From Aquificaceae bacterium (GTDB lineage Bacteria > Aquificota > Aquificia > Aquificales > Aquificaceae), in contig JALWEG010000067.1 of NCBI GenBank assembly GCA_027014155.1, forward strand, positions 31,950 through 67,839: a stretch of 35,890 nucleotides of DNA, read 5' to 3'. Of this stretch, positions 25,674 to 33,666 are shown piece after piece. A program made the position numbers and the translations under genes. The notes under the pieces are model-generated. The model did no database searches, was not told the origin of the DNA, and was given only the letters and a program-made list of their open reading frames with translations. The number at the start of each line of letters is the position of its first letter. Positions within the stretch are counted from its first letter, which is position 1.

Positions 25674-26136
25674 GGGCGTGCCTATGGAGAATCTCGTCGG
25701 GGCTGGCCTCCCTGACGCTGAGCACTTCAACCTCAAAGACCAAATCAACCCCCGCCAAGGGGTGATTCATATCAACGGTAACGCTTTTGTCGTCAAAGTC
25801 AACGACTATCATGTTTATAATCTGTCCTTCGGGCGTCTGCGCCTGAACGGGAAGTCCCTTTTCCAGAGGTATGTTCTGGAAGTACTCTCTGGGAACCACC
25901 TGCACGAGGTTAGGGTCTCTCTTGCCGTAAGCCTCCTCCGCCGGGACCTCTATGCTCTTGCTCTCTCCCTCCTCCATGCCCATCATTCTGCTCTCTAAGC
26001 CGGGGATAATCTCCCCCGCTCCAGCCAAGAAGGTCAAGGGCTGTCCGTGGGCGTGGCTTGAGTCCAAAACCTCACCCGTCTCTTTGTCCTTCAAGGTGTA
26101 GTGGAAGGATACCACCGTGTTCTTTGCTACCTGCAT
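25648..26136 (-). CDS. slyD: SlyD-type FKBP peptidyl-prolyl isomerase with His-rich tail
   Basis: 162 aa. The FKBP half-domains are VVSFHYTLKDKETGEVLDSS, LTFLAGAGEIIPGLESRMMGM and VTVDMNHPLAGVDLVFEVEVL, with the insert-in-flap segment between about 75 and 125. The C-terminus ends HRHAHGAGGHQH, five histidines that could bind nickel. SlyD chaperones folding and supplies Ni to hydrogenase maturation in E. coli, which fits the nearby hypF. It has its own promoter (26171-26199) and a good AAGGAG Shine-Dalgarno. Confidence 0.95.
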   Translation of the reverse strand: MQVAKNTVVSFHYTLKDKETGEVLDSSHAHGQPLTFLAGAGEIIPGLESRMMGMEEGESKSIEVPAEEAYGKRDPNLVQVVPREYFQNIPLEKGLPVQAQTPEGQIINMIVVDFDDKSVTVDMNHPLAGVDLVFEVEVLSVREASPDEILHRHAHGAGGHQH

Positions 26137-26170
26137 ACTTATCTCCTTTCTGTAAAGATTTAATTCCTTG

Positions 26171-26199
26171 AATTTAACCTAAGTGGGTAGGTTTGTCAA
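26171..26199 (-). promoter_or_regulatory. Sigma70 promoter for slyD
   Basis: On the minus strand a perfect TTGACA (26199-26194), 17 bases and TAAATT (26176-26171). It lies in the 72-base gap after the glycosyltransferase gene. Transcription would start near 26163, about 27 bases before the ATG. This is the best -35/-10 match in the window. Confidence 0.7.
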
Positions 26200-26208
26200 A
26201 TTGTGAAT

Positions 26209-27309
26209 TTACGGGACCAACTCCCTCAAAAGCTCGGCGTACTTTTGCACCGTCCTGTCTATGGAAAACTCCCTCGCGGTGGCTATAGCCTCTGCCGTCA
26301 ACTCCCTCCTGCTCTTTTCGTTCAGGGATAAAGCCTTACTTATCTTGTCCGCCAAAGCCTTAGGGTCTCCTACCGGCGATAGAAAGCCGTTCCTTGAATC
26401 CTGTAGATACTCGGGTATGCCTCCCGCCGCCGTGGCTACCACCACCCTGCCGCAGGCCATAGCTTGAAGCAGAGCACCGGCTATACCCTCAGAGAAAGAG
26501 GGAAGGATAAATAAATCCGCGCCCTGAAGAAGCTCGTGTACATCTTCCCTAAAGCCCAAACCTAAACACCTATCTTCAAGACCGTACCTTTTGTAAGTAT
26601 CCAAAGCATCTTGGGACTCCGTTCCTCTACCCACGAACACCATCTTGAAGTTCACTTCCTTCAGACGCCTCAGAGCATCAAGTAGAACTTCCTGCCCCTT
26701 CCTCCAGGGTTGCCAGTTGGCCACGTTCATAAGTAAAAGTTCCCCTTCCTTCACACCTAAGGCACCTCTGACCTTGGGATAAAGCTCCGGCCTCGGATAG
26801 AACCTTGATAGCTCTATCCCGCTCTCTATCACCCTAAGCTTTTCCGGGTAAAAGTTCGCTTCCCTCAGCTGACGGGCTACCTCCTTGGATACCACCACTA
26901 TCCTGTCCGCCACTGAGTATTTGAGCCACTTGGAGATTGCGTTGGGTATGTAGCCAGACCTTCTGAGTGCCACCACCCTGGGCTTTTCCCTCAGGAAGGG
27001 ATATACGGCCCTCACGTAGTCAAAGGCGTGGGAGGAGTGGGCTATAAGGACGTCGTAATCTCCGGACTCAATTATATCCTTGAGCCTTTTCAAGTTCATG
27101 GGATTGAAGCGGGAAATTCCGCCCCTGTATCTCTCATAAAACCTTAGCTCAACTTCTCCCCTGAGTTTGCTAACCATCTCCTCGTGCTCAAAGGCCAAAG
27201 CTAAATGGCTCTCTACCCCTTCCCTTTGGAGATACTTTGTTATCAGGTAGGTTTGCTCTTTGGTTCCGCACCAGCCTACGCCGTCTATCACGTTCAGGAC
27301 TTTAATCAT
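26209..27309 (-). CDS. Glycosyltransferase family 4 (GT-B)
   Basis: 366 aa. The N-terminal half begins IKVLNVIDGVGWCGTKEQTYL. The C-terminal half has LLMNVANWQPWRKGQEVLLDALRRL and the donor-site EGIAGALLQAMACGRVVVATAAGGIPEYL. Base composition matches its neighbours, unlike the other GT4 gene. It overlaps the transporter gene end by 8 bases and is the last gene of the secretion-linked operon. It may build lipopolysaccharide or another surface glycan. Donor and acceptor are unknown. Confidence 0.92.
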   Translation of the reverse strand: MIKVLNVIDGVGWCGTKEQTYLITKYLQREGVESHLALAFEHEEMVSKLRGEVELRFYERYRGGISRFNPMNLKRLKDIIESGDYDVLIAHSSHAFDYVRAVYPFLREKPRVVALRRSGYIPNAISKWLKYSVADRIVVVSKEVARQLREANFYPEKLRVIESGIELSRFYPRPELYPKVRGALGVKEGELLLMNVANWQPWRKGQEVLLDALRRLKEVNFKMVFVGRGTESQDALDTYKRYGLEDRCLGLGFREDVHELLQGADLFILPSFSEGIAGALLQAMACGRVVVATAAGGIPEYLQDSRNGFLSPVGDPKALADKISKALSLNEKSRRELTAEAIATAREFSIDRTVQKYAELLRELVP

Positions 27310-28210
27310 CTGGCCTACCCCTTGAGGAGCTCAGCAGCGCTATTACCATGCCTACAACGTTCTGGGAGAGGCTGAACACGGCGGAAGGTAGGGAAGCTGC
27401 CAGGGAAAAGTGTTTGACGGCGAGCACCGCCGACAGACCCGAGTTCTGCATTCCCACCTCTATGGCCAAGGTCTTCCTCATGGCCGGATTCATTCCTACG
27501 GCCTTTCCCAGAAGGTAGCCGAGGGCAAAGCCCAGAAGGTTGTGAACCAGAACACCCACCAGCACCGACAGAGAGATGCTCGCAAGCCTTTCCGAGTTCA
27601 GAGCGAATATCACCGCTATTATGAATCCTATCGCCAGAACCGAAACGAAGGGAAGTAGGGGTTCCACCCGCCGAACCCTCTCACCCGCAAAGGCCCTAAG
27701 TGCCATTCCCAGAAGGACGGGAAGGATTACTATCTTTGCCGTTGATAGAATCATAGGAAGGAGAGGGACGTGAACCATCTTTCCCACCAAGAACCAAGTC
27801 CAGAGGGGAGTAAATAAGGGAGAGAGCATGGTGGACAGAGTGGTCATGGAGATTGAATAGGCCAGCACACCCCCCGAGAGGTAGGTTATCAGGTTGGAAG
27901 CGGTGCCCCCCGGAGCGGAACCCACGAGGACGAAGCCGGTAATGGTGTCCTTATCCATATCCAAAACGAAGGCTACGGCGAACCCGGCCAAGGGCATGAT
28001 GGAGTACTGGAGCAAGGCTCCGTAGAGTACGGGGTAGGGCCTGGTCAGTATTCTCTTAAAGTCTTCCAAGGTAAGCGTCAATCCCATACTCAGCATTATC
28101 AGAGTGAGCAGTGGAATTATCAGGCTTCTGAACTCCCTTAGCTCAGCCGGGAAGACGAGTCCGGTCAGCGATACGGCCAAGAGAAGTATAAACAGGTAGG
28201 TCTCTCTCAT
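27302..28210 (-). CDS. Bile acid:sodium symporter (BASS) family transporter
   Basis: 302 aa, nine or ten hydrophobic helices. BASS-type motifs are MGLTLTLEDFKRIL near residue 42, GFVLVGSAPGGTASNLITYLSGG near 90-112 and IEVGMQNSGLSAVLAVKHF near the C-terminus. Family members carry organic anions (bile acids, pyruvate, pantothenate, arsenite in related groups) with sodium. I start at ATG 28210, coupled to the gspF stop in an ATGA; an open upstream extension lies inside gspF. Substrate unknown. Confidence 0.9.
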   Translation of the reverse strand: MRETYLFILLLAVSLTGLVFPAELREFRSLIIPLLTLIMLSMGLTLTLEDFKRILTRPYPVLYGALLQYSIMPLAGFAVAFVLDMDKDTITGFVLVGSAPGGTASNLITYLSGGVLAYSISMTTLSTMLSPLFTPLWTWFLVGKMVHVPLLPMILSTAKIVILPVLLGMALRAFAGERVRRVEPLLPFVSVLAIGFIIAVIFALNSERLASISLSVLVGVLVHNLLGFALGYLLGKAVGMNPAMRKTLAIEVGMQNSGLSAVLAVKHFSLAASLPSAVFSLSQNVVGMVIALLSSSRGRPDD

Positions 28211-29403
28211 CTCTTGCCTACGGAAGAGGTTATCTCCGTTATCGGGAGCAGGACGCTCAGGACTATTATGGCCACCACGGCTCCTATCACCAGCATGGTG
28301 ATGGGCTCTATCATTCTCGTCCACAGGCTTATGGCCTTTAATGCCTCCTTTCTGTATATCTCTCGGGATAGGCTAAGCATCTTCTCAAGCTCCCCGCTGG
28401 ACTCTCCGGTCTCCACCAGGTTGACGAACAGGGGAGGAAAGACCTTCGCCTCTTTGAGGAGCCAAGTCAGGCTCCTGCCCTTGCCCAGCTCTTCCAAGTG
28501 CTCTCTGAGAAGCCTTTGCATGTAAGCGTTGGATAGACTGTCGGTGCTTACCTTGACCGCCTCGGTTATGGGTGCGGCGGAACCGAGCATCATGTGCAGT
28601 ACGCCGGCAAATCGGGAGAGGTTAAAGTAAAGGTTTACCTTACCTACCACCGGAAGCTTTAAGATGAATCTGTCTATAGCCTCCTTGCTTATGCGTTTCC
28701 TAAACACCAAGGCGAGTAGGAGTAGAAAGGGAGAGGCGTAAAGGGTGTATGTAATCGCGTCCGCCATCAGTAGTATGAACTTGGTGATGGTGGGCAACTC
28801 CTTCCCGAATCCCTCAAGTACGCTGGCTATCCTGGGAACGACGAACTTTACCGAAACCATAACGGCCAGGAAGCTCAGAGTTATGACGAAGGCCGGATAC
28901 ATAAGGGCGTTCATCAGTTTGGACTTCATATCAGCGAGGGTTTCCAGGTAATGTCCGACAGACTCAAGCACCTCTTCCAAGTTTTCCGCCGTCTCCGCGC
29001 TCGCCAATGTGTGGGGTACGAACTCCGGGAATATATCGCTCTCGGCAAAGGCAGAGGCAACGCTCTTGCCCTTTTCCAGCTTCGTCTTTATCTCTTCAAG
29101 GGCACGGGAGATTAACGGGTTCTCCACTTGGGAGGAAAGCAAACCTACGGCCGTGGGCAGAGGAATGCCCGCCCTGAGCATCGTTGAGAGCTGAATGAAT
29201 ACAAAGGCCAGGTCCTCGTAAGATACACCCCTACCGAGGCGTAGCTCAAAGAGGGAGAGCTTTCCTTTGACCGGAGAGACGGAAACGGGAACTATGCCTT
29301 CTTCCTTCAGCTCCCTGAGCAGCTCGGCTCTGGATTTGGCCTCTCTCTTACCCTTTACCTTCCTTCCGTCCTGCCTTACACCCTCGTAGAGGAACTCTTG
29401 CAT
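28207..29403 (-). CDS. gspF: Type II secretion / type IV pilus inner-membrane protein GspF/PilC
   Basis: 398 aa with two T2SSF domains and three membrane spans. The N-terminus EFLYEGVRQDGRKVKGKREA is typical. Domain 1 has FVFIQLSTMLRAGIPLPTAV and domain 2 the repeat FAGVLHMMLGSAAPITEAV. NLVETGESSGELEKML precedes the last membrane helix. It is the platform protein that couples the assembly ATPase to pseudopilin or pilin assembly. ATG 29403 overlaps the gspK stop by one base; a GTG at 29406 would add one residue. The ATPase and secretin genes are not in the window. Confidence 0.95.
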   Translation of the reverse strand: MQEFLYEGVRQDGRKVKGKREAKSRAELLRELKEEGIVPVSVSPVKGKLSLFELRLGRGVSYEDLAFVFIQLSTMLRAGIPLPTAVGLLSSQVENPLISRALEEIKTKLEKGKSVASAFAESDIFPEFVPHTLASAETAENLEEVLESVGHYLETLADMKSKLMNALMYPAFVITLSFLAVMVSVKFVVPRIASVLEGFGKELPTITKFILLMADAITYTLYASPFLLLLALVFRKRISKEAIDRFILKLPVVGKVNLYFNLSRFAGVLHMMLGSAAPITEAVKVSTDSLSNAYMQRLLREHLEELGKGRSLTWLLKEAKVFPPLFVNLVETGESSGELEKMLSLSREIYRKEALKAISLWTRMIEPITMLVIGAVVAIIVLSVLLPITEITSSVGKR

Positions 29404-30257
29404 CACGTGAGCTCTTTGTAGAGTATTCTCCTGACCTGCCTGTCGTATATAACCTCCATTCTGGACTCTACATCCCCTATCTTTATCTTAATCTCTATAT
29501 GGAAGACCCGACTTCTAACATCAATTATATTCTGGAACTTGCTGAGCATATCAAAGGTCATACCCTCAACCAGAACAAGGTCTTGAACCTTCCTAAAGGA
29601 GTTCTTGCCCCTGTAGGATATTATCCTGTCTGCCAGACTCTCATCTATTGAAGGGTGCAGAGCCATGAGCACGTGTTTGGGAGCAGTGTTTATATTTATC
29701 TTGCCCGAAGAGTAAACGCTCGTCAGGTCGTAGAGTCCGGGCAGGAACTCGTCTCCTAAGAGCCTACCGGTCAGATACTCTTTGGACATTCCCAAGTACT
29801 CCAGCTCGTGCTTGCTGTCCATAGGCTTCCTCTTTATGGGATACTCGGTGTTGAACTCGCCCGGCATCGCTCCTATCCATATCTTCAACCTCTCAAGGTA
29901 GTCGTACTCTATGTTAAGAAGCTCAAAGAGCCTTTGCACCACCGCCTCGTACTGGGGTTGCCTGAGCATATTGAGGTTTATGAACCTGTCCTCGTCGTAT
30001 ATGGATACCTCAAGGGTTCCCTTTTCGGTCTCTATGGTCAGTGGAAAGGCCCAGGGGTCGTGTAGGGTATCCACGTTAGAGCTCTCCATAGCAAGGGCGT
30101 TAAGAACCATAGGCAGTATGGATACCAAGGCGTGGGTCGCCTGCTGCTTTTTGTAAATTTCCTCAACAAACCTTCCGGTGGTGCTGGCGCTTTGAAAAGA
30201 AGAGACCACGTATCCGGACAGAGCCAAGAAGAAGGCCAAAGCCACCAATATAGCCAT
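29403..30257 (-). CDS. gspK: GspK-like minor pseudopilin (type II secretion)
   Basis: 284 aa. The GspK pattern is clear after the N-terminal helix: DPWAFP (67-72), DEDRFINLNML (89-98), and the helix-hairpin-helix-like GKININTAPKHVL (185-197) followed by SYRGKNSFRKVQDL. GspK caps the pseudopilus tip with GspI/J. Oddly the frame opens directly with the hydrophobic helix MAILVALAFFLALSG. There is no basic leader or Gly cleavage site, and the codons upstream offer none before a stop. The start overlaps the preceding gene by one base (TAATG). Companion pseudopilins are absent here. Confidence 0.85.
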   Translation of the reverse strand: MAILVALAFFLALSGYVVSSFQSASTTGRFVEEIYKKQQATHALVSILPMVLNALAMESSNVDTLHDPWAFPLTIETEKGTLEVSIYDEDRFINLNMLRQPQYEAVVQRLFELLNIEYDYLERLKIWIGAMPGEFNTEYPIKRKPMDSKHELEYLGMSKEYLTGRLLGDEFLPGLYDLTSVYSSGKININTAPKHVLMALHPSIDESLADRIISYRGKNSFRKVQDLVLVEGMTFDMLSKFQNIIDVRSRVFHIEIKIKIGDVESRMEVIYDRQVRRILYKELT

Positions 30258-31927
30258 TAAAAGGGTGGAATGAATACATTATGTAAGGCGAACTTCTCCA
30301 ACACCTTTAGCTTTGAGTAAGGTTTCATATCGGAGCTTACCACTTGACCCACAATCATTCCTACGAGGGACTCTGACTGCACGAGCACCTCCTCAACTTT
30401 ACCTTCCTTGATATAGACGAAGGCTTCCACGTACTCCTCAAATTTCTCTCTTTGCTCCGTTTCCAAGGAGTCAAGTATATCCTGAAGTATTCCCTTGAGC
30501 GTATCCGAGTCCGGTAGCGAGAGGTCGTGTCCCAGTCCGTTTCCGGATATCTCCGTAAGCAACTGCAGATTGCTGGGTGCGTGTCCGTACATGGGATACA
30601 CCTCTTTAAAGCTCAACTCCCTAAGCTCCGCCAAGGCCTTAGAAACCACCAAAGAGGAGGGCATGTAAACCCGGTGATATAGAGCTGCAAGTTTCTGCAC
30701 ATCTTCATCTCGGATATTGGCACTGAAAGAGCTTCCCAGCTCCGGCGTAAAGACGCAGGACAGCTCCTCATCAAAGAGAGCTAAACCTCCAGGATAGGGA
30801 GTGTGATGCACCGGTACGAACCTGAGCCTGTGCCCCGTCATAAGATTCATCATGCTGAAGGCCGAGTTGTCCACCACCTTGACCCTCAGACCGGCCATGC
30901 CCATACGGGCAAAGATGTCGCTCACGTAAGAAGAGGTTATCACGTAGAGGCGGGGGTTTTCCTGATAAAGCTTGGATACGTTGAAGAGGGTTCTAACGTC
31001 CGGAGAAAGAACCACCACTGCCGACAGAGCTCCCACTCCGCCGATGACCTCCTCTAAGAATCTCTTAATCTCCTCCCAGCTGTCGGCACCCCCGGCGTTT
31101 ATTAGGAAGTTCAGGCTGCTCTCTTTACCTTCAAACACCCTGAGATAGTAGTTCCTTTTAGTCAGCTTTCTCTCATCAAAAACGCTGAGGAGGTGAAGGC
31201 TATCCCCAAAAGATACCGTTTGAACTCTATCAAGAACTTCCCCTTCACCTTCAGAAGCTCCTACCTCAACCGAGGTGGCTACACCTGCAGGTTGGACTTC
31301 TCCCAGAAGCATCTGCAGGAATTCCTGAGTGCTTTTGAACTCCTCCACCGGATCCTTTATCTGAGCAAAGGGAGCCACCTCTATATACAAACTTCTCTCT
31401 GCGAGCTTTTCTTTCAAAATTTCAATACCGCAGCTCATAGCCTTGAGCATGCCTTTCTCAATACAGGCTTCACACTTCCACTCTCCGTCCTTCAGCACCA
31501 AATTGAAGCTCTTTCCCTTCCTGCTGGCACTTATGGCTATGTTCACTATTCCATAAAGGTTCAGGTCTCTTTCTACCTCCAGCTTCTCAAGCATAACCAG
31601 CTTGTTTAAAAGCTCCAGAGGGTTGAAGGGCTTTACAACCGTATTCAGTTCTGAAAATCCTAAGGATATAAGAAAATCCATCTGCCCTTGGGTATCGCAT
31701 ATGAAGAAGGGAACTACTATTCTTCCTTCAGAAAGCATGTTGTTGCGCCAAACTTCCAGTTCGTCTGCCGGCAGTATAAAAACGTCAACTCTAACCTGGC
31801 TCAGAAACTTACTTACGCTCTCTTCGTCGGGAGCCACCATAAGCATGTGTCCCGTGACGTCAAATATGTCCCCCAAGAGGTCAAAAACTTCCCTGTTCTT
31901 GTCGTAAAGGATAGCTTTCAAAGACAT
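30257..31927 (-). CDS. Fusion of pseudo-receiver, PATAN-like and degenerate flavodiiron-type beta-lactamase domains
   Basis: 556 aa, no membrane helix. Residues 1-110 look like a response-regulator receiver (AILYDKNREVFDLLG; VVKPF at 97-101), but the phosphoacceptor position reads Pro53, so phosphorylation is unlikely. Residues ~120-190 faintly resemble the PATAN/DUF4388 domain. Residues ~235-455 follow the flavodiiron-protein beta-lactamase (ODP) order: LNFLINAGG, ITSSY, FVPVHHTPYPGG (371-381), CVFTPELGSS and YPMYGHAP. The metal-binding HxExDH is replaced by LSPDVRT (307-313). One His survives in HH and Glu takes the Asp place, so iron binding is doubtful. It is coupled to gspK by one base. 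A sensor or regulator of the secretion/pilus machine is inferred. Confidence 0.7.
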   Translation of the reverse strand: MSLKAILYDKNREVFDLLGDIFDVTGHMLMVAPDEESVSKFLSQVRVDVFILPADELEVWRNNMLSEGRIVVPFFICDTQGQMDFLISLGFSELNTVVKPFNPLELLNKLVMLEKLEVERDLNLYGIVNIAISASRKGKSFNLVLKDGEWKCEACIEKGMLKAMSCGIEILKEKLAERSLYIEVAPFAQIKDPVEEFKSTQEFLQMLLGEVQPAGVATSVEVGASEGEGEVLDRVQTVSFGDSLHLLSVFDERKLTKRNYYLRVFEGKESSLNFLINAGGADSWEEIKRFLEEVIGGVGALSAVVVLSPDVRTLFNVSKLYQENPRLYVITSSYVSDIFARMGMAGLRVKVVDNSAFSMMNLMTGHRLRFVPVHHTPYPGGLALFDEELSCVFTPELGSSFSANIRDEDVQKLAALYHRVYMPSSLVVSKALAELRELSFKEVYPMYGHAPSNLQLLTEISGNGLGHDLSLPDSDTLKGILQDILDSLETEQREKFEEYVEAFVYIKEGKVEEVLVQSESLVGMIVGQVVSSDMKPYSKLKVLEKFALHNVFIPPF

Positions 31928-32175
31928 TACCTCAATTCCTCCTTCTTGGAAGCTACATCTAAAAGCTTAACGTTATCTTTGAGTATGTTAAAGGCCTGAA
32001 CCAGCATAAAGAAGGAGTGCTCTACGTTGAGCAACGCACCTTGGAAGGAGAGGTCGTCCGTTCTGAGCCTAAGCTCTCTAAATCTCCTATACAGGTCATC
32101 TACCCTCGTGCCGCACTCAATTATCAACCTTATAGCCTCTTCTGAAAGCTCAGAAGCTTCCTTTTTGGTATCCAT
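31927..32175 (-). CDS. Small coiled-coil protein, unknown function
   Basis: 82 residues, nearly all helical and charged (EASELSEEAIRLIIECGTRVDDLYRRFREL; NILKDNVKLLDVASKKEELR). It contains a single Cys and no membrane segment. It is the first gene of the operon that contains gspK and gspF, with its own promoter and a short inverted repeat upstream. The stop overlaps the next start by one base. No Shine-Dalgarno is visible before ATG 32175. It may be an adaptor for the downstream fusion protein, but I do not recognise a family. Confidence 0.65.
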   Translation of the reverse strand: MDTKKEASELSEEAIRLIIECGTRVDDLYRRFRELRLRTDDLSFQGALLNVEHSFFMLVQAFNILKDNVKLLDVASKKEELR

Positions 32176-32195
32176 AATAACCCAAGCCTGTTATT
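32176..32195. repeat. Inverted repeat in the leader of the secretion-linked operon
   Basis: AATAAC (32176-32181) and GTTATT (32190-32195) are perfect inverted 6-mers with an 8-base loop. They lie between the predicted -10 and the ATG at 32175, so they could be an operator or an RNA hairpin that abuts the start codon. Confidence 0.4.
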
Positions 32196-32224
32196 ATTTT
32201 ACGCTCCGGCCTAAGTATAGGCAA
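32196..32224 (-). promoter_or_regulatory. Promoter for the secretion-linked operon
   Basis: On the minus strand TTGCCT (32224-32219), 17 bases, TAAAAT (32201-32196). Start would be near 32189, only about 14 bases before the ATG, inside the inverted repeat. It lies in the 50-base gap after the nuclease gene. Confidence 0.55.
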
Positions 32225-32225
32225 T

Positions 32226-32825
32226 TTAGAGCAGCTGAAACTCTCTTTCACCCCACAGTCCCCTCTTCAACCTCATAGCTTCCCGCTGAGCCTTTCTGAA
32301 CAGCTCGGCATACTTTACGTTGGGCGGAAAGGTGTAAACCTTGGCGTAGCCCTCTCTGACCAGTAGCTCGTTGAGCATCCGTCCGTCGGGCAGATAGACG
32401 TAGGCCAGAACCCTTCCGTACTTATCAAACACCTGAACGTCCGTTTCCAAAACCACCTCGGTGCCCTTTCTCAGTAGGCTACGGGTGAACATCTTAGCCT
32501 CTTTGCCCATGCTGATTATCTCTTCTATGCGGGCACCGCTGCGCTTGGCATCTCTGTAGGCCTTCTTATTTTTTGAGCTTTCGGGCGTGTCTATACCTAT
32601 CAGCCTAACCTTCACCTCCTTACCGTTCCCAAGCTTGCACTTGAAAGTGTCTCCGTCGTAAACCTTGACCACCACGCAGGACAGCTTTGTATTGGGTGCG
32701 AGTTTATGTGCCTGTCCCAAATCCTTGAACCGGCTTTTGGACAGCTCGGAGTATATGAGCAGAACCGCCAGAACGAGTATCAGACTGATTATCTTGTTGA
32801 GCTTCCCCACCTTTCTCCTACTCAA
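32226..32825 (-). CDS. Membrane-anchored thermonuclease (staphylococcal nuclease homologue)
   Basis: 199 aa. A signal-anchor helix (KIISLILVLAVLLIYSEL, about 10-27) puts the catalytic domain outside the cytoplasm. The SNase fold has VVVKVYDGDTFKCKL, KVRLIGIDTPES with the catalytic Arg and Glu, and DKYGRVLAYVYLPDGRMLNELLV with the second Arg. It is a Ca-dependent nuclease in the family, used for nutrient salvage or DNA processing. It overlaps the yicC end by 8 bases and is the last gene of the hldD-yicC unit. Confidence 0.93.
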   Translation of the reverse strand: MSRRKVGKLNKIISLILVLAVLLIYSELSKSRFKDLGQAHKLAPNTKLSCVVVKVYDGDTFKCKLGNGKEVKVRLIGIDTPESSKNKKAYRDAKRSGARIEEIISMGKEAKMFTRSLLRKGTEVVLETDVQVFDKYGRVLAYVYLPDGRMLNELLVREGYAKVYTFPPNVKYAELFRKAQREAMRLKRGLWGEREFQLL

Positions 32826-33666
32826 CGTTGGCCACCTGTTGTTTTATCCTGTCTATCTCCCCCTTGATATCCACCACGTAGGGGGACATGTCCGGTATCT
32901 TGTTCCCGAGGGTGTTAATTTCCCTGTGCATCTCTTGAGCTAAGAACTCAAGTTTCTTTCCCACATCGCCGTCGGACTCCATCAGCCTCTTGAATCTATC
33001 TATGTGGCTTTTGAGTCTGGTTATCTCCTCCTCCACGTCCATCTTTTCTAACAGAAACAACAATTCATTGATAACCGTAGGGTGCTCCTCGGGAAGCTCC
33101 AGCCTTTTGGCCCTCTCAACTATCTTGCTCTTTACCTTGTCCAGCACCTCTTCTTTTCTTGAGATTATCTCCCGCAGATAGCTCTCTATATTCTTTATAC
33201 GGGTGGTCAGGTCCTCCTTTAAAACTTTCCCTTCCCTTTCCCTGCTCTCTATAAGCTCTTTTAGAGCTTTCTGCAACGCTTCAACGGCTAAGCTGGACAG
33301 CTCCTCATCCACCTCAGTCTGGCTTTTTTCCGAATACCTTAGGGAGAGTTCAAAGAGCTTGTCGTCTCCTACCTCAAGACCTGCACCTTGGGAGATCCTC
33401 TTCAAAAGCTCAACGTTCTCCTTGAGTTTGTCCAAGTCTATCGGTAGGCCGGACTCTTTGTTCTCTACATCAAGCATAACTTGAACGCTACCTCTCCTGA
33501 GGCCGGACTTTATCGTAGCCCTCAACTTCTCTTCAAGGGGCATCAGGTAAGAGGTCATACGCAGGGATATATCCAGACCTCTACCGTTGAGAGACCTGAG
33601 CATGACCGAAACCTTCCAATTCTGTCCCTCCGCTTCCCCTTTACCGAAACCGGTCATACTCCTCAT
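32818..33666 (-). CDS. yicC: YicC family endoribonuclease
   Basis: 282 aa, standard length. It starts MRSMTGFGKGE, the family signature. A long coiled-coil middle follows, and the C-terminal DUF1732 segment contains EEHPTVINELLFLLEKMDVEEEITRLKSHI and EMHREINTLGNKIPD. E. coli YicC is an RNase that targets the small RNA RyhB and others. The start overlaps the hldD stop by 4 bases (ATGA) and the end overlaps the nuclease gene by 8. Confidence 0.95.
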   Translation of the reverse strand: MRSMTGFGKGEAEGQNWKVSVMLRSLNGRGLDISLRMTSYLMPLEEKLRATIKSGLRRGSVQVMLDVENKESGLPIDLDKLKENVELLKRISQGAGLEVGDDKLFELSLRYSEKSQTEVDEELSSLAVEALQKALKELIESREREGKVLKEDLTTRIKNIESYLREIISRKEEVLDKVKSKIVERAKRLELPEEHPTVINELLFLLEKMDVEEEITRLKSHIDRFKRLMESDGDVGKKLEFLAQEMHREINTLGNKIPDMSPYVVDIKGEIDRIKQQVANVE

